From Pelagibius sp. CAU 1746 (GTDB taxonomy: Bacteria; Pseudomonadota; Alphaproteobacteria; Kiloniellales; Kiloniellaceae): a stretch of 63,109 nucleotides of DNA. This document shows, piece by piece, positions 9,796-18,727 of this stretch (position 1 is its first letter; each line of letters opens with the position of its first letter). Made by a program: the position numbers and the translations under genes. The notes below the pieces were generated by a model. That model was not told the DNA's origin. It saw only the letters and a list, made by a program, of their open reading frames with translations, and ran no database searches. The DNA is taken from the NCBI RefSeq assembly GCF_039839785.1, contig NZ_JBDOQT010000003.1, forward strand, positions 1 to 63,109. Direction: 5' to 3'.

Positions 9796-11142
9796 ATGGC
9801 CTCTGCCGCCGAGCAACTTGCCGCCAACATCAATTTCAGCGCCTTCGGTAAGGCGCCGGAACTGAAGAAGCGCCTTTGGTTCACGCTCGGCGCCCTGATC
9901 ATCTACCGGCTGGGAACCTGGATTCCCATCCCCGGGGTGGATCCGCAGATTCTGCAGGACGTCTTCTCGCAGCAGGCGGGCGGCATCATCGGCGTTTTCG
10001 ACATGTTCGCCGGTGGCGCGCTCAGCCGCATGACCATCTTCGCCCTCAACATCATGCCGTACATCTCGGCGGCGATCATCATGCAGCTTCTGACGGCGGT
10101 CTCGCCGAGCCTGGAAGCGCTGAAGAAAGAGGGCGAGGCGGGCCGCAAGAAGATCAACCAGTACACCCGTTACGGCACCGTGCTGCTGGCCATGTTCCAG
10201 TCCTACGGCATCGCGGTGGGCCTGGAGAGCACCCAGAGTTCGGCCGGTTCCGCGGTCATCGATCCGGGCATGTTCTTCCGCATCACCACGGTGATCACCC
10301 TGACCGGCGGGACGGTCTTCCTGATGTGGCTGGGCGAGCAGATCACCCAGCGCGGCGTCGGCAACGGCATCTCGCTGATCATTTTCGCCGGCATCGTCGC
10401 CAACCTGCCCTTGGCCCTGGTTGAGGTGCTGGAACTGGGCCGGGTGGGGCAGATCTCACCGATTTTCATCGGCATCCTGTTGATCGGAGCCGCCGCCGTG
10501 GTGGCTCTGATCGTCTACATCGAGCGGGCCCAGCGCCGCATCGTGGTGCAATACCCGAAGCGCCAGGTCGGCAACAAGATGTTCGGCGGCGAGGCCTCGC
10601 ACCTGCCGATGAAGCTCAATCCCTCGGGCGTGATTCCGGTGATCTTCGCTTCCTCGCTGCTGTTGCTGCCGGCGACCGTTTCCGGGTTCTCGGGCGCCGG
10701 CGGGCCGGAATGGCTGAGTTGGGTCGAGATCTACCTGTCGCACGGGACGCCGCTGTTCATGGCGCTCTATGCGGGCCTCATCATCTTCTTCGCCTTCTTC
10801 TACACCGGCATCGTCTTCAATCCCGACGACACGGCCGACAACCTGAAGAAGCACGGCGGCTTCGTTCCGGGTATCCGGCCCGGCAAGAACACGGCCGACT
10901 TCCTGCGCCGCATCCTGACCCGCCTGGGTGCGGTGGGCGCCCTCTACCTGGCGGCGGTCGCGCTGCTGCCCGAGGCCCTGCGCGCGCAATATCCGGAATT
11001 GCCGTTCTATTTCGGCGGCACGTCGCTGCTGATCGTGGTCACCGTGACGATGGATACCGTCGGGCAGATCCACGCACATCTGCTCGCGCACCAGTACGAG
11101 GGGCTCATCAAGAAGTCCAAGCTCAAGGGACGCCGCGGATGA
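9796..11142 (+). CDS. secY: Preprotein translocase subunit SecY
   Basis: The central channel of the Sec translocon in the inner membrane. Ten hydrophobic segments are visible across 448 aa. The amphipathic N-terminus [19 protein letters not shown], the plug region [18 protein letters not shown] and the cytoplasmic loop [16 protein letters not shown], with the conserved Arg before the C-terminal helices, fit SecY. Its stop TGA overlaps the adk start (ATGA), coupling the two genes as in many bacteria. Confidence 0.98.
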   Translation: MASAAEQLAANINFSAFGKAPELKKRLWFTLGALIIYRLGTWIPIPGVDPQILQDVFSQQAGGIIGVFDMFAGGALSRMTIFALNIMPYISAAIIMQLLTAVSPSLEALKKEGEAGRKKINQYTRYGTVLLAMFQSYGIAVGLESTQSSAGSAVIDPGMFFRITTVITLTGGTVFLMWLGEQITQRGVGNGISLIIFAGIVANLPLALVEVLELGRVGQISPIFIGILLIGAAAVVALIVYIERAQRRIVVQYPKRQVGNKMFGGEASHLPMKLNPSGVIPVIFASSLLLLPATVSGFSGAGGPEWLSWVEIYLSHGTPLFMALYAGLIIFFAFFYTGIVFNPDDTADNLKKHGGFVPGIRPGKNTADFLRRILTRLGAVGALYLAAVALLPEALRAQYPELPFYFGGTSLLIVVTVTMDTVGQIHAHLLAHQYEGLIKKSKLKGRRG

Positions 11143-11789
11143 ACGTGATTCTGCTGGGTCCGCCGGGCGCGGGCAAGGGGACGCAGGCCAAGCGCCTGGA
11201 GAAGAGCCACAATCTCGTGCAGCTGTCGACGGGCGACATGCTGCGGGCCGCCGTTGCCTCGGGCAGCGAGTTGGGCCAGAAGGCCAAGGCCCTGATGGAT
11301 GCCGGGCACCTGGTGCCCGACGACCTGATGATCGCGATGATTTCGGACCGCATCGATCAGCCCGACTGCGCCGGCGGCTTCATTCTGGACGGCTTTCCGC
11401 GCACCACGGCCCAGGCCGAGGCGCTGGACAAGATGCTGGCGGAAAAGGGCCTGAAGCTGAATTCGGTCATCGAGATGAAGGTAAACGACGAGATCCTGGT
11501 GGAACGCATCACCGGGCGTTATACCTGCGCGAAGTGCGGGGCCGGCTACCACGACAAGTTTCAGCGGCCGAAGGTCTCCGGGGTCTGCGACAACTGCGGC
11601 GGCACCGAGTTCAAGCGCCGGGCGGACGATAACGAGGAGACCGTGCGCACCCGTCTGGAGGCCTATCACGCCCAGACCGCGCCGATCCTGCCCTATTACA
11701 GCGGCAAGGGGGTTCTCAAGGCGGTGGACGGCATGGCCGGCATCGACCAGGTGACGGCTCAGATCGAAGATGTTTTGGGGGCGGCATGA
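11139..11789 (+). CDS. adk: Adenylate kinase with zinc-type LID
   Basis: Adenylate kinase interconverts ATP+AMP and 2 ADP in the cytoplasm. The P-loop [15 protein letters not shown] is at residues 7-21, the AMP-binding [11 protein letters not shown] follows, and GFPRT is present. The LID holds two cysteine pairs (CAKC and CDNC), so this is the long zinc-binding form rather than the E. coli zinc-free form. The ATG at 11139 overlaps the secY stop; a much longer open frame upstream overlaps secY and is not the gene. 216 aa. Confidence 0.97.
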   Translation: MNVILLGPPGAGKGTQAKRLEKSHNLVQLSTGDMLRAAVASGSELGQKAKALMDAGHLVPDDLMIAMISDRIDQPDCAGGFILDGFPRTTAQAEALDKMLAEKGLKLNSVIEMKVNDEILVERITGRYTCAKCGAGYHDKFQRPKVSGVCDNCGGTEFKRRADDNEETVRTRLEAYHAQTAPILPYYSGKGVLKAVDGMAGIDQVTAQIEDVLGAA

Positions 11790-11792
11790 CGG

Positions 11793-11820
11793 TTGACTCG
11801 CCGCTTTCTCTTTCTATAAT
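11793..11820 (+). promoter_or_regulatory. Probable sigma-70-type promoter for rpsM-rpsK-rpoA-rplQ
   Basis: TTGACT at 11793-11798 and a perfect TATAAT at 11815-11820 are 16 bases apart, directly after the adk stop and about 100 bases ahead of rpsM. This is by far the best -35/-10 pair I see in the ribosomal region, and it suggests the alpha-operon genes get their own transcription start. Confidence 0.7.
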
Positions 11821-11923
11821 CCAGCGTTTCCGGCGCTCCCAGCGACCGGACGATTCTGCTTGTCTAGACATGAACTTCGGGCCCACAGGGGTCCGAGGCC
11901 GCGGCGTTTAAGGAGTTCGCGAA

Positions 11924-12301
11924 GTGGCACGTATTGCGGGCGTCAACATTCCGACGCAGAAACGGGTCGAGATTGCTCTGACCTACATCCACGGGATCGG
12001 CCGGACCATGGCGACCAAGATCTGCCAGCAGGTCGATATCCCCCGGGAGCGGCGGGTCAACGAGCTGACCGACGACGAGGTCGCGCGGATCCGCGAAGCC
12101 ATCGACCGCGACTACGTGGTCGAGGGCGACCTGCGCCGCGAAGTCGCGATGAACATCAAGCGTCTGATGGACCTCGGCTGCTACCGCGGCCTGCGCCACC
12201 GCAAGGGCTTGCCGGTGCGCGGCCAGCGCACCAGCACCAACGCGCGGACCCGCAAGGGCCCGGCGCGGCCGATCGCCGGCAAGAAGAAAGCCGCCAGGTA
12301 A
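11924..12301 (+). CDS. rpsM: 30S ribosomal protein S13
   Basis: S13 spans the head of the 30S and contacts P-site tRNA and the 50S bridge. [20 protein letters not shown] and [20 protein letters not shown] are conserved. The start is GTG at 11924, preceded by AAGGAG at 11910-11915. At 125 aa with a basic tail it is normal. Confidence 0.97.
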   Translation: MARIAGVNIPTQKRVEIALTYIHGIGRTMATKICQQVDIPRERRVNELTDDEVARIREAIDRDYVVEGDLRREVAMNIKRLMDLGCYRGLRHRKGLPVRGQRTSTNARTRKGPARPIAGKKKAAR

Positions 12302-12345
12302 AGACGCCAGATACGATTTAAGCACCAGGAAACGGGCAACAGGCT

Positions 12346-12735
12346 ATGGCCAAACCTCAAGCGCGTCTGCGCCGCCGCGAGAAGAAGAACATCAGCTCCG
12401 GCATCGCGCATGTGAACGCCACTTTCAACAACACCATGATCACCATCACCGACGTGCAGGGAAACACCATTTCCTGGTCTTCGGCTGGCGGTCAGGGCTT
12501 CAAGGGGTCGCGTAAGTCTACCCCCTATGCCGCGCAGATCGCGGCGGAGGATGCCGGCCGCAAGGCGCAGGAACACGGCATGCGCACGCTTGAGGTCAAC
12601 GTGAAGGGCCCGGGCTCGGGCCGTGAATCGGCGCTGCGGGCGCTGCAGGCGGTCGGCTTCACCATCACGGCGATCCGTGACGTGACCCCGATCCCGCACA
12701 ACGGCTGCCGTCCGCCGAAGCGTCGTCGCGTTTAA
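12346..12735 (+). CDS. rpsK: 30S ribosomal protein S11
   Basis: S11 is on the 30S platform near the mRNA exit and Shine-Dalgarno helix. [20 protein letters not shown] and the C-terminal [18 protein letters not shown] are diagnostic. At 129 aa it is normal. It is separated from rpoA by 146 bases, unusually long for this cluster, containing two hairpins. Confidence 0.98.
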   Translation: MAKPQARLRRREKKNISSGIAHVNATFNNTMITITDVQGNTISWSSAGGQGFKGSRKSTPYAAQIAAEDAGRKAQEHGMRTLEVNVKGPGSGRESALRALQAVGFTITAIRDVTPIPHNGCRPPKRRRV

Positions 12736-12748
12736 GGCGCGGCCCTTT

Positions 12749-12812
12749 CCGGGGTGTTCGACCCCGGGCGGTTGAAAGGCCATGGCGGAGGCTGCCCGCC
12801 AACTGGCCTTTT
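12749..12812 (+). terminator. Two successive hairpins between rpsK and rpoA
   Basis: The first hairpin is a 7-bp stem (12749-12755 with 12761-12767, loop GTTCG). The second pairs 12775-12788 with 12796-12811, a 14-bp stem with a two-base bulge and a seven-base loop, followed by TTTT (12809-12812) that partly overlaps the stem. It looks like an intrinsic terminator or attenuator inside the operon; whether it stops transcription before rpoA is not known. Confidence 0.45.
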
Positions 12813-12881
12813 GGCGTCGCAGGGATAGCCTGTGCCGCCGGATGTGGAATCGAAACAGCCTAGAGTCGTGAGGGCACGAGC

Positions 12882-13898
12882 GTGCTTCAAAAGAACTGGA
12901 CCGAACTGATCAAGCCGACGAAGCTGGATATCCAGCCGGGACCGGACGCCCATCGGGTGGCCAAGGTCGTCGCCGAGCCGCTGGAGCGCGGATTCGGCCT
13001 GACGCTGGGCAATGCCCTGCGTCGCGTGCTGCTGTCGTCGCTGCAGGGTGCGGCGGTGACCTCCATCCAGGTTGATGGTGTTCTGCACGAGTTCTCCTCC
13101 ATTCCGGGCGTCCGCGAGGACGTGACCGACGTGGTGCTCAACGTGAAAGCCATCGCGCTGCGCATGGGCGGCGAGGGGCCGAAGCGGATGCGCTTGCGCG
13201 CCGAGGGCCCGGGCGAGGTGACGGCCGGCCAGATCGAGACCGGGCATGACATCGAGATCATGAACCCGAACCTGGTGCTCTGCACCTTGGACGACGGCGC
13301 CAGCATCGACATGGAACTGACCGTCGACACCGGGAAGGGCTACGTGGCCGCCAGCCAGAACCGCCCCGAGGACGCGCCGATCGGCCTGGTGCCGGTCGAC
13401 TCGATCTTCTCGCCGGTACGCAAGGTTTCCTACAAGGTGGAGAACACCCGTGTCGGCCAGGTCACCGACTACGACAAGCTCACCATGGAACTGGAGACCA
13501 ACGGTGCGGTGACGCCTGAGGACGCGGTCGCCCTGGCGGCGCGCATCCTGCAGGACCAGTTGCAGCTCTTCATCAACTTCGAGGAGCCGCAGGCGCGTCA
13601 CGAGGAAGAGGCCGCTTCCGAGCCGCCGTTCAACCGCAATCTGCTGCGCAAGGTGGAAGAGCTCGAGCTTTCGGTGCGGTCTGCGAACTGCCTGAAGAAC
13701 GACAACATCGTCTACATCGGCGACCTGGTGCAGAAGACCGAGGGCGAGATGCTGCGCACCCCGAACTTCGGCCGCAAATCCTTGAACGAGATCAAGGAAG
13801 TGCTGGCCACCATGGGGCTGCACCTGGGCATGGAAATTCCGAACTGGCCGCCCGAGAACATCGAGGAACTGGCCAAGCGCCTGGAGGAGCCCTACTAA
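12882..13898 (+). CDS. rpoA: DNA-directed RNA polymerase alpha subunit
   Basis: Alpha dimerises to start core polymerase assembly, and its C-terminal domain contacts promoter UP elements and activators. The N-terminal domain has [20 protein letters not shown]; the C-terminal domain (from about residue 250) has [16 protein letters not shown] and [20 protein letters not shown]. The start is GTG at 12882 giving [15 protein letters not shown]. At 338 aa it is normal. Confidence 0.98.
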   Translation: MLQKNWTELIKPTKLDIQPGPDAHRVAKVVAEPLERGFGLTLGNALRRVLLSSLQGAAVTSIQVDGVLHEFSSIPGVREDVTDVVLNVKAIALRMGGEGPKRMRLRAEGPGEVTAGQIETGHDIEIMNPNLVLCTLDDGASIDMELTVDTGKGYVAASQNRPEDAPIGLVPVDSIFSPVRKVSYKVENTRVGQVTDYDKLTMELETNGAVTPEDAVALAARILQDQLQLFINFEEPQARHEEEAASEPPFNRNLLRKVEELELSVRSANCLKNDNIVYIGDLVQKTEGEMLRTPNFGRKSLNEIKEVLATMGLHLGMEIPNWPPENIEELAKRLEEPY

Positions 13899-14033
13899 GG
13901 GCCTGCCGGGAAGGTCAGTCTACTGGAGCAGTCCGCTCCCCCCGTTCGTACAGATGACGGCCCGCAGGGCGGATCTGGCGGTCGGCAACACAATCGGTCT
14001 CGCGCGCGAGGCCAGGGATGAAGGGATAGTAAG

Positions 14034-14456
14034 ATGCGTCACGGTCTTCACGGCCGCCGTTTCAACCGGACGGCCAGCCACCGCAAAGCGATGTTCGCCA
14101 ACATGGCGGCTTCCTTGATCAAGCACGAGCAGATCAAGACCACGCTGCCGAAGGCCAAGGATCTGCGGCGCGTCATCGACCGTCTCATCACCCTGGGCAA
14201 GCGCGGCGACCTGCACGCCCGCCGTCAGGCGCTCTCCGTGCTGCGCGACACCGAGATCACGGCGAAGCTCTTCGGCGATCTGGCGGAGCGTTACAAGGAA
14301 CGCAACGGCGGTTATAGCCGCGTGCTGAAGGCCGGCTTCCGTTACGGCGACATGGCGCCGATGGCGGTGATTGAGCTGGTCGACCGCGACCCCGACGCCA
14401 AGGGACAGGACTCCGGTCCGACCCAGGACGCCGTCGAGGAAGAGGACGAGGACTGA
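14034..14456 (+). CDS. rplQ: 50S ribosomal protein L17
   Basis: L17 lies on the solvent side of 50S near the tunnel exit. [20 protein letters not shown] is the family signature. At 140 aa the C-terminus ends in an acidic run (AVEEEDED), a common alphaproteobacterial extension. It is the last gene of the supercluster; a terminator follows. Confidence 0.98.
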   Translation: MRHGLHGRRFNRTASHRKAMFANMAASLIKHEQIKTTLPKAKDLRRVIDRLITLGKRGDLHARRQALSVLRDTEITAKLFGDLAERYKERNGGYSRVLKAGFRYGDMAPMAVIELVDRDPDAKGQDSGPTQDAVEEEDED

Positions 14457-14493
14457 GTTTGCTGTCCTCCGGCCGGCATGGCGGACGTTTTCG

Positions 14494-14518
14494 AAAGGCA
14501 GCCTCTTGGGCTGCCTTT
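14494..14518 (+). terminator. Intrinsic terminator ending the ribosomal supercluster
   Basis: A perfect 10-bp stem AAAGGCAGCC (14494-14503) with GGCTGCCTTT (14509-14518), five-base loop, followed by CTTGTTT. It is 38 bases after the rplQ stop. Confidence 0.85.
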
Positions 14519-14592
14519 CTTGTTTGACGCTCCCGGCCGCGCGCCCAAAGATGGGCAGGCCTCAATGAGCTGAAGATGCGGGAAGGAAAACT

Positions 14593-16044
14593 GTGACCGA
14601 ACTGCGCGCAAAGCTTGCCATGCCGCGCCGGTCCGCCGCGGCGGTTCTGACGGCGCTCTGTCTCGGCGCCGTGCTGGCCGCCGCGCCCGCCGCCGCCCAG
14701 CAACGCGAGGTGCCGCAGAGCCGCGCCGAGGTCATGCTGTCCTTCGCGCCGGTGGTAAAGAAGGCGGCGCCGGCAGTGGTCAACATCTTCGCCAAGAGGA
14801 AGGTCGAGCAGCGCAGCCCCGTGACCTCGCTGCTGGACGATCCCTTCTTCCGCCGTTTCTTCGGTGACGGCTTCGGTGAGCAGCAGCGCCGCAAGCGCGA
14901 ACAGTCGTCGCTCGGCTCCGGCGTCATCGTGGCCGAAGAGGGCTTCATCGTCACCAACGAGCACGTCATCAAGGGGGCCACCGAAATCAAGGTGGTACTG
15001 AGCGACCGGCGCGAATTCGAGGCCGAGTTGGTCTTGACCGACGAGCGGACCGACCTGGCGGTGCTGCGGGTCGATCCCGGCGGTGAAAGTCTGCCGACCA
15101 TCGAGATGCGCGATTCCGACGAGGTGGAGGTCGGCGATCTGGTCCTGGCGCTGGGCAATCCCTTCGGCGTCGGCCAGACGGTAACCAGCGGCATCGTCTC
15201 GGCCCTGGCGCGTACACAGGTCGGCATCACCGACTTCAGCTTCTTCATTCAGACCGACGCGGCCATCAATCCCGGCAATTCGGGCGGCGCCCTGGTCACC
15301 CTCGATGGCCGCCTCATCGGCATCAACACGGCGATCTATTCGCGCAGCGGCGGGTCGGTCGGCATCGGCTTCGCCATTCCCGCCGATATGGTGCGCACCG
15401 TCGTCGAAAGCGCCCGCGACGGACGCGCCCTGGTGCGGGCCTGGAGCGGCCTGATCGGCCAGGACCTGACCTCCGATCTGGCCGAGGGGCTGCGCCTGGA
15501 ACGCCCGGGCGGAGTGGTCATCAGTGATGTCTATGAGGGCGGCCCGGCCGACCGCGCCGGCATCGATCCGGGCGACGTCATCGTCGCCGTCAACGACCAG
15601 CCAGTGAACGACCTGCAGTCGCTGCGTTACCGCGTGGCGACCGGTGCGCTGGGCGATAGCCTGGAGGTCGAAGTGGTGCGCAAGGGCGAGACGATTACCG
15701 CCGAGCTGCCTCTGGAGGCGCCGCCGGAGAGCCCGCCGCGCAACGTGGTGCGCCTGCTCGGCCACCATCCTCTGGGCGGCGCCTACGTGGCCAGCCTCTC
15801 GCCGGCTCTGGCGGAGGAGCTGGACATGCCGGACAATTGGACGGGCGTGGTCATCACCAAGGTGCAGCGCGGCACCCCCGCCGAGCGGGTCGGCTTCCGC
15901 CCGCGCGACGTCATCCTGTCCCTGAACGGCGAAAGTTATCAGAACTCCGGCGATCTCGCCTCGGCGCTCGACCGGATACAGAGCAAATGGCAGATCACGT
16001 TCAAGCGCGACGGCAAGGTCCGCCGGGTCGAGTTCAGCTCCTGA
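14593..16044 (+). CDS. HtrA/Do-family periplasmic serine protease
   Basis: An envelope quality-control protease that degrades or chaperones misfolded periplasmic proteins. A signal peptide (about residues 1-36, ending AAPAAAQ) precedes a trypsin-like domain with the triad His124 (NEHVIK), Asp154 (RTDLAVL) and Ser230 (NPGNSGGAL). Two PDZ domains follow (about 295-375 and 395-475). The start is GTG at 14593 after GGAAGGA. At 483 aa it fits DegP/DegQ/DegS-like proteins; I cannot say which by sequence alone. It has its own transcription unit after the rplQ terminator and is followed by rarA 22 bases later. Confidence 0.93.
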   Translation: MTELRAKLAMPRRSAAAVLTALCLGAVLAAAPAAAQQREVPQSRAEVMLSFAPVVKKAAPAVVNIFAKRKVEQRSPVTSLLDDPFFRRFFGDGFGEQQRRKREQSSLGSGVIVAEEGFIVTNEHVIKGATEIKVVLSDRREFEAELVLTDERTDLAVLRVDPGGESLPTIEMRDSDEVEVGDLVLALGNPFGVGQTVTSGIVSALARTQVGITDFSFFIQTDAAINPGNSGGALVTLDGRLIGINTAIYSRSGGSVGIGFAIPADMVRTVVESARDGRALVRAWSGLIGQDLTSDLAEGLRLERPGGVVISDVYEGGPADRAGIDPGDVIVAVNDQPVNDLQSLRYRVATGALGDSLEVEVVRKGETITAELPLEAPPESPPRNVVRLLGHHPLGGAYVASLSPALAEELDMPDNWTGVVITKVQRGTPAERVGFRPRDVILSLNGESYQNSGDLASALDRIQSKWQITFKRDGKVRRVEFSS

Positions 16045-16066
16045 GGCCGAGGGGGCGGCGGCGGTC

Positions 16067-17410
16067 ATGACGGGACTCTTCGAAAGCCAAGCGCCGCGGC
16101 CGCTGGCCGACCGCCTGCGCCCCCGAGCGTTGGACGAAGTGGTCGGCCAGGGCCACCTGCTGGCGCCGGAGGGGCCGATTGGCCGCATGGTGCGCTCCGG
16201 GCGGCTGGCCTCGCTGATCCTCTGGGGGCCGCCAGGTTGCGGCAAGACCACCATTGCGCGCCTCTTGGCCGCGGAGACCGACCTGGAGTTCGAACCGCTG
16301 TCGGCGGTCTTCTCCGGCGTCGCCGACCTGCGCAAGGTCTTCGAGCGGGCCAAGCAGCGGCGCCTGGCCGGGCGCGGCACTCTGCTGTTCGTCGACGAGA
16401 TCCACCGCTTCAATCGCGCCCAGCAGGACGGCTTCCTGCCCTTTGTCGAAGACGGCACGGTGGTCCTGGTCGGCGCGACCACGGAGAATCCGTCCTTCGA
16501 GCTCAACCCCGCTTTGCTCTCGCGCAGCCAGGTCATGGTCCTGAAGCGCCTGGACGAGGCCGCTCTGCGCGAGCTGCTGGCCAGGGCCGAGGCGGCGGAA
16601 GGCCGCGACCTTCCGTTGACCGCCGAGGCGCGCCAGGCGTTGATGGCCATGGCCGACGGCGACGGCCGCTACCTCCTGAACCTGGCCGAGGAGGTCTTCG
16701 CGCTGGAAAGCGGCCCGGGGGGCGAGGGGAGCTGGAAGGCCGGGGACAAACTGGACACCGCCGCCCTGGCCGAAGTGGTGCAGAAGCGCGCCCCGGTCTA
16801 CGACAAGGGGCAGGAGAGCCACTACAACCTGATCAGCGCCTTGCACAAGTCGTTGCGCGGCTCCGACTGCGATGCGGCCCTCTACTGGTTCGCGCGTATG
16901 CTGGCGGGCGGCGAGGACCCGCACTATATCGCCCGGCGCCTGGTGCGCTTCGCCGTGGAAGACGTCGGTCTCGCCGACCCCTCCGCCCTGACCCAGGCCG
17001 TGGCGGCCTGGCAGGCCTTCGAGCGCATCGGCAGTCCGGAAGGCGAACTGGCCCTGGCCCAGGCGGTGATCTACCTGGCCACGGCCCCCAAGTCGAACGC
17101 CGCCTACAAGGCTTTCGGGGCGGCACGGCGCGCGGCCCGCGACAGCGGCTCCCTGGCGCCGCCGGCGCACATTCTCAACGCGCCGACCAAGCTGATGAGC
17201 GAACTGGGCTACGGCAAGGGCTACGCCTACGATCACGACACCCCCGAGGGTTTCTCCGGGCAGGACTATTTTCCCGAGGATATGCCCCGGCAATCCTTCT
17301 ACCAGCCGGTCGAGCGCGGCTTCGAAAGGGATGTGCGCAAACGGTTGGAATACTGGGAAAAGCTGCGTTTCCAGGCGTCGGGGGCGGGCAAGGACCGTAT
17401 GGGCCGCTAG
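16067..17410 (+). CDS. rarA: Replication-associated recombination protein A (AAA+ ATPase)
   Basis: RarA (MgsA) is a clamp-loader-like AAA+ ATPase acting at stalled replication forks. Walker A GPPGCGKTT lies near residue 53-61, Walker B LLFVDEIHRF near 107-116, sensor 1 GATTENPSFELN after it. The C-terminal tetramerisation region carries DPHYIARRLVRFAVEDVGLA and the ending PRQSFYQPVERGFE. At 447 aa it is full length. Confidence 0.96.
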   Translation: MTGLFESQAPRPLADRLRPRALDEVVGQGHLLAPEGPIGRMVRSGRLASLILWGPPGCGKTTIARLLAAETDLEFEPLSAVFSGVADLRKVFERAKQRRLAGRGTLLFVDEIHRFNRAQQDGFLPFVEDGTVVLVGATTENPSFELNPALLSRSQVMVLKRLDEAALRELLARAEAAEGRDLPLTAEARQALMAMADGDGRYLLNLAEEVFALESGPGGEGSWKAGDKLDTAALAEVVQKRAPVYDKGQESHYNLISALHKSLRGSDCDAALYWFARMLAGGEDPHYIARRLVRFAVEDVGLADPSALTQAVAAWQAFERIGSPEGELALAQAVIYLATAPKSNAAYKAFGAARRAARDSGSLAPPAHILNAPTKLMSELGYGKGYAYDHDTPEGFSGQDYFPEDMPRQSFYQPVERGFERDVRKRLEYWEKLRFQASGAGKDRMGR

Positions 17411-17540
17411 CTCTGCGCAGAGTGCGAATCTGCCATTCATCCTTGCCGGTTGTGTGGGACTTCAAAGCCCGTAATTTGTCACCAACACAATAATCGCCGG
17501 TTCGCGGAAAGCGCCGGCAGGCAGGCACACGAGGGTCTAT

Positions 17541-18209
17541 ATGGCGAACTACTGCGTGCCCGAGAAGGGCAAAGCAGCTCTCCTCTGCATCTCCGCACAG
17601 CGCGACTTTGTCGTCCCCGGGTCGCCCGTACGGGCCTGTGGAACCCACACCGCGCTGCCCAACCTCGCAGCGTTGCTGGATTGTTTCCGCGCCCATGGAG
17701 CGCCGGTTTACCATTCGGTCCGGCTCTACAAGCCGGATGGCTCCAACGTCGACGCCTGCCGCCGCCAGGCGGTGGAAGAGGGTATGCGCATCCTCATGCC
17801 CGGCACGCTGGGGGCCGAGTTGATCGACGAACTCAAGCCCGCCAAGGACGTGCGCCTGGATCCGGAACTGCTGTTCGCGGGCGACTTCCAGGAGATCGGG
17901 CCCAACGAATTCGTTCATTACCGACCGCGCTGGGGCGCTTTCCACAACACCGGGCTGGAGCAGCGCCTGCGCGACCAGCAGATCACCACGCTGGTGATCT
18001 GCGGTTTCAGCTTTTCGACCGGCGGCCGTGCCTCGGTCTACGAGGCCAGTGCCCGCGACTTCCGCATCGTCCTGGTTCCCGATGCCCTGTGCAACGCCAC
18101 CGAAGAGGCCGTTCAGGAGCTGGGGCGGATCGGTATCTATCTGATGGACACCGCCAACTGCCTCTCCTGGATGTCCAACGGCAACTCCGGCTCCGTCGAG
18201 GCCGCCTGA
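17541..18209 (+). CDS. Isochorismatase-fold protein without an obvious catalytic cysteine
   Basis: The fold of cysteine hydrolases (isochorismatase, nicotinamidase) is recognised from the N-terminal strand ALLCISAQRDFVVPGSPV with Asp22, the segment FVHYRPRWGAFHNTGLE in the position of the usual Lys-x-x-x-GAF, and the later strand LVICGFSFSTGGRASVYEA then ARDFRIVLVPDAL. In most hydrolases of this fold a Cys stands before the ARDA-like motif; here that place is Val/Tyr, and the usual Lys appears to be Arg. So it may be a divergent enzyme or a binding protein. 222 aa. Start ATG at 17541 after GAGGGT; a lone gene between rarA and crcB. Confidence 0.75.
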   Translation: MANYCVPEKGKAALLCISAQRDFVVPGSPVRACGTHTALPNLAALLDCFRAHGAPVYHSVRLYKPDGSNVDACRRQAVEEGMRILMPGTLGAELIDELKPAKDVRLDPELLFAGDFQEIGPNEFVHYRPRWGAFHNTGLEQRLRDQQITTLVICGFSFSTGGRASVYEASARDFRIVLVPDALCNATEEAVQELGRIGIYLMDTANCLSWMSNGNSGSVEAA

Positions 18210-18330
18210 ACGCCGCAGCCGCCGTTTGCACCTTTTCCCGCGCTTTGCTAGCTAGATGAGCCGGGCGGCCTTCGCGGCCGCGGCGCCGTATCGCGGCCGG
18301 AGGACGGGGCCGAGGGAGAGGACCAAGGGC

Positions 18331-18717
18331 ATGCAGCTTCAGATCATCGCCGCAATCGCCGCCGGTGGCGCGTTGGGGGCCGTCGGGCGTCACTTCGTGG
18401 TGGCGCAGGTCACCCATTGGGCCGGCAACGGCTTTCCCCTGGGCGTGCTGGCGGCGAATGTCGCGGGATCCTTCGCCATGGGGCTGCTCGTCGAGCTCGG
18501 GGCTCTGGTGTGGTCTCCTTCGCCGGAATTGCGGGCCTTTATCGCGGTTGGCTTCCTGGGCGCCTTCACCACCTTCTCGACCTTCTCCATGGACACCGTC
18601 CTGCTCTACGAGCGCGGCGCGATCTGGCAGTGCGCGGGCTATATCGTCGCCTCCGTGGTGCTCTCGGTCGGCGCTTTCTTTCTGGCGCTGAGCCTCGTGC
18701 GCGCGGCAGTGACATGA
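18331..18717 (+). CDS. crcB: Fluoride ion channel CrcB/Fluc
   Basis: A four-helix inner-membrane channel exporting fluoride as a double-barrelled dimer. GGALGAVGRHFV, NVAGSFAMGLLVEL and GFLGAFTTFSTFSMDTV are the family motifs. 128 aa with the ATG at 18331; an in-frame upstream ATG at 18256 would add a 25-residue Arg/Ala-rich stretch unlike CrcB and is unlikely. It is followed ten bases later by the pseudouridine synthase gene. I found no fluoride riboswitch-like sequence upstream. Confidence 0.93.
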   Translation: MQLQIIAAIAAGGALGAVGRHFVVAQVTHWAGNGFPLGVLAANVAGSFAMGLLVELGALVWSPSPELRAFIAVGFLGAFTTFSTFSMDTVLLYERGAIWQCAGYIVASVVLSVGAFFLALSLVRAAVT

Positions 18718-18727
18718 GGAGAAATCC

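Noticed and set aside
14257-16650. A 797-codon open frame on the minus strand
   Set aside because: It is antisense to rplQ, the HtrA protease and rarA, all of which have conserved motifs. No recognisable domain on the minus strand.
18210-18330. Possible fluoride riboswitch ahead of crcB
   Set aside because: None of the conserved core I know for the crcB motif is present in the 120 bases before the start.
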